Assembly (NCBI GenBank): GCA_007122815.1
Contig: SKSV01000035.1
Span: 1 to 5,555 of the forward strand
DNA from: Trueperaceae bacterium
Lineage (GTDB): Bacteria > Deinococcota > Deinococci > Deinococcales > Trueperaceae
Reading direction: 5' to 3'
Length of the DNA stretch: 5,555 nucleotides
How positions within the stretch are numbered: position 1 is the stretch's first letter; each line of letters starts with the position of its first letter. Both the position numbers and the translations under genes were made by a program. Under the pieces are notes generated by a model. It searched no databases. It saw nothing but the letters and a program-made list of their open reading frames with translations, and had not been told where the DNA came from. Positions 3,789 to 5,555 of the stretch are shown here, piece by piece.

Positions 3789-5555
3789 ATGCGTCTCTCA
3801 CGAACGGCCTCATGGGCCACCGCTGGTCTTGCCCTGCTCTGCGTCGCTGCGCTCTCGGCGTGCGAGGCCGACCCCGGACTAGACCACGGACGGCTCGCGA
3901 CGATCGCTGGGCGGCTCATCATCGGTAGCGATACCATCGCGTTCTCCAGACCCATCCCCGCTGCGCAAGACCTGTCCACGGGGGCGCTACCTGAGGTACG
4001 CCCGTACGTGCCCGGTGAGCTGATCGTCGCCTTCTCCGACCACACCAGGAGCGCCGCGATGACCCGCCTCCGAGTCGGAGGCGTCGAGCTCACCGCCGTC
4101 AGGGAGCTGGCGCTCCCGAACACGCACCTGTTCGCGCTGGCGGCCGGGGATGCAGTGGAGGTGGCGCGCGCGCTGAGCGCTCGGCCGGATGTCAGGTACG
4201 CCCACCCCAACTACCTGCTCGAGGCCTTCAGGATCCCGAACGACGAGCACTACGCCCTCCAGTGGAGCTTGCCCGCGATCGACCTGCCCGCAGCATGGAG
4301 TCGCACCGTGGGAGACGCTCGAACCGTCGTCGCGGTGGTGGACTCCGGGATCCTGTACGACTCCGCGGACGCCTCGCGGAGCCACCCGGACCTGGCGGGC
4401 CGGGTGCTGTCGGGTTACGACTTCATCTCCGACTGGCGCGTGGCGGGCGACGGCGACGGACGCGACCCCGATCCATACGACGAGGGTGACGTCCCGGACG
4501 GTCAGTCCACGTACCACGGCAGCCACGTCGCGGGAATCATCGCAGCTGCCACCGACAACGCCCTGGGCGTGGCGGGGGTGGACTGGCGGGCCAGCATCCT
4601 GCCGGTGCGAGTGCTCGGGCTCGCCGGCAGCGGCACGACGCTCGACGTGGTGGAGGGCGCCTTGTGGGCCGCGGGGTATCCGATCGACGGCGTCCCTTCG
4701 AACCTCAACCCTGCCCACGTGATCAACCTGAGCCTGGGGGGCCCCGGACCTTGCACGCCGTTCGAGCAGGACGCCTACGATTGGATCACCAGGCATTCTC
4801 CCCGGTCGGCGGTGGTGGTCGTGGCGGCGGGTAACGAGAACCAGAACGCGGCCGGCGTGACGCCCGCGAGCTGCCGGAGCGTGATCACGGTGGGCGCCAC
4901 CGAGGCGCGTGACCGCCGCGCTCCGTACTCCAACTACGGTTCTCGCATCGACGTGATGGCGCCTGGGGGTGACCTGCTGTCGAGCTTCGCCAACCCAGGC
5001 CGGCCGGACGGCGTTCTCAGCCTCTCGAAGGAAGACGGTCCGGGCGGCGGCTTCGGATACGTGTTCCAGGAAGGCACGTCCATGGCCGCCCCGCACGTAG
5101 CAGGGGCCGTCGCTCTGATGAAGGCGCTAGACCCGGCCGTCGACCTGAACACGGCGCGCGCCGCCTTGACCGGCAGCGCTAGGAGCCTGAGCGCGACCGA
5201 GTGCGGGCGTCCCAGCGGGGCGGAGTGCGGGGCTGGGCTGATCGACGCGCCGGCTGCCTTGACGTTGGTCGCAGACGGGCCCACCGTTCCGCCGGGCGCT
5301 GGACTCTTGACTCTCGAACCGAACCCGCTCGACCTGGGCACGCGCGATGGTGAGAGGAGCGTCGTCCTGCGCAACGACGGCAACGCCTCCTTGGACTGGT
5401 CGATCCTCTACTTCGTGGCTGCTAACGACAACCCTGGCCCCATGCCAACGGGTTCGGTGTACCTGTCGGAAGGCTCGGCGGACAGCGGGGTGCTGGCCCC
5501 AGGCGCGAGCAGCAGCATCCTCGTGGGGGTCGATCGGAGCTACCTGAGCGTGCCG
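3789..5555 (+). CDS. Subtilisin-family (S8) serine protease lipoprotein, 3' end outside window
   Basis: The open frame runs to the last base with no stop (589 codons seen). The signal peptide ends in a lipobox LSAC with the lipidated cysteine at residue 25, so the protease should be anchored on the outer face of a membrane. Residues 73-146 resemble the inhibitory propeptide of fervidolysin-like proteases (YVPGELIVAF to VRYAHPNYLLE). The catalytic domain spans about 155-492: Asp185 (VAVVDSGI), His243 (HGSHVAG), oxyanion Asn349 (AAGNENQN) and Ser431 (GTSMAAPHVAG) are all present, so it should be active. Four cysteines (322, 362, 472, 480) may form disulfides. From about 505 a beta-rich domain begins with LTLEPNPLDLG, then VVLRNDGNASLDW and later a VLAPG turn. 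This resembles the Ig-like (BACON-type) domains found after S8 domains, and is cut by the window edge. It is divergent from the exported-protein gene across a 199-nt spacer. The substrate is unknown. Confidence 0.93.
   Translation, partial: MRLSRTASWATAGLALLCVAALSACEADPGLDHGRLATIAGRLIIGSDTIAFSRPIPAAQDLSTGALPEVRPYVPGELIVAFSDHTRSAAMTRLRVGGVELTAVRELALPNTHLFALAAGDAVEVARALSARPDVRYAHPNYLLEAFRIPNDEHYALQWSLPAIDLPAAWSRTVGDARTVVAVVDSGILYDSADASRSHPDLAGRVLSGYDFISDWRVAGDGDGRDPDPYDEGDVPDGQSTYHGSHVAGIIAAATDNALGVAGVDWRASILPVRVLGLAGSGTTLDVVEGALWAAGYPIDGVPSNLNPAHVINLSLGGPGPCTPFEQDAYDWITRHSPRSAVVVVAAGNENQNAAGVTPASCRSVITVGATEARDRRAPYSNYGSRIDVMAPGGDLLSSFANPGRPDGVLSLSKEDGPGGGFGYVFQEGTSMAAPHVAGAVALMKALDPAVDLNTARAALTGSARSLSATECGRPSGAECGAGLIDAPAALTLVADGPTVPPGAGLLTLEPNPLDLGTRDGERSVVLRNDGNASLDWSILYFVAANDNPGPMPTGSVYLSEGSADSGVLAPGASSSILVGVDRSYLSVP

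Noticed and set aside
3987..5096. A 369-codon minus-strand frame opposite the protease
   Set aside because: It is a Val/Arg/His-rich antisense frame without motifs; the plus strand has the complete S8 catalytic set.
1..5555. CRISPR array, tRNA, rRNA, insertion sequence or attachment site
   Set aside because: No spaced direct repeats, cloverleaf-like stems, transposase motifs or flanking inverted repeats were seen when reading both strands.

Overview
This is a GC-rich bacterial window of about 5.5 kb. It holds five real genes, one of them cut by the right edge, plus a possible last few codons of a sixth at the left edge. The first two genes run on the plus strand (a [NiFe]-hydrogenase small subunit, then a beta-carbonic anhydrase). 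The middle two run on the minus strand (a TlpA-like thioredoxin with an Lgt-like membrane half, and an exported protein of unknown function). The last runs on the plus strand (a subtilisin-family lipoprotein). Nothing indicates a plasmid, phage or insertion sequence, and codon use (G or C at most third positions) looks the same throughout.

The organism is probably a free-living aerobic or facultative bacterium. A -10 box of the form TANNNT lies only 8 nt before the carbonic anhydrase start, which points to leaderless mRNA. That feature, the high GC and a subtilase lipoprotein would fit the Deinococcota (a Deinococcus or Truepera relative), but Actinobacteria and other leaderless-rich groups cannot be excluded from sequence alone.

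Layout: 1-167 is a possible upstream gene end and a leader; 168-1292 is the Tat-exported hydrogenase small subunit; 1293-1446 is a spacer with the leaderless promoter; 1447-2070 is carbonic anhydrase; 2071-2122 is a short convergent gap with a weak hairpin; 2123-2926 (minus) is the membrane-anchored thioredoxin; 2927-3013 holds two GC-rich hairpins, one of which is a perfect palindrome overlapping a good -10 box and resembles a CsoR-family operator; 3014-3589 (minus) is the exported unknown; 3590-3788 is a divergent promoter region; 3789-5555 is the S8 protease, still open at the edge.

Four of the five products appear to act at or outside the membrane: H2 oxidation, thiol-disulfide exchange, an exported unknown and surface proteolysis. 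The carbonic anhydrase looks cytoplasmic. No single pathway links all five. The points most worth following are the hydrogenase, which has Asn where a proximal-cluster cysteine is expected and no large subunit in view; the Lgt-like/TlpA fusion with its CsoR-like operator; and the unplaced Met/Gly-rich exported protein.
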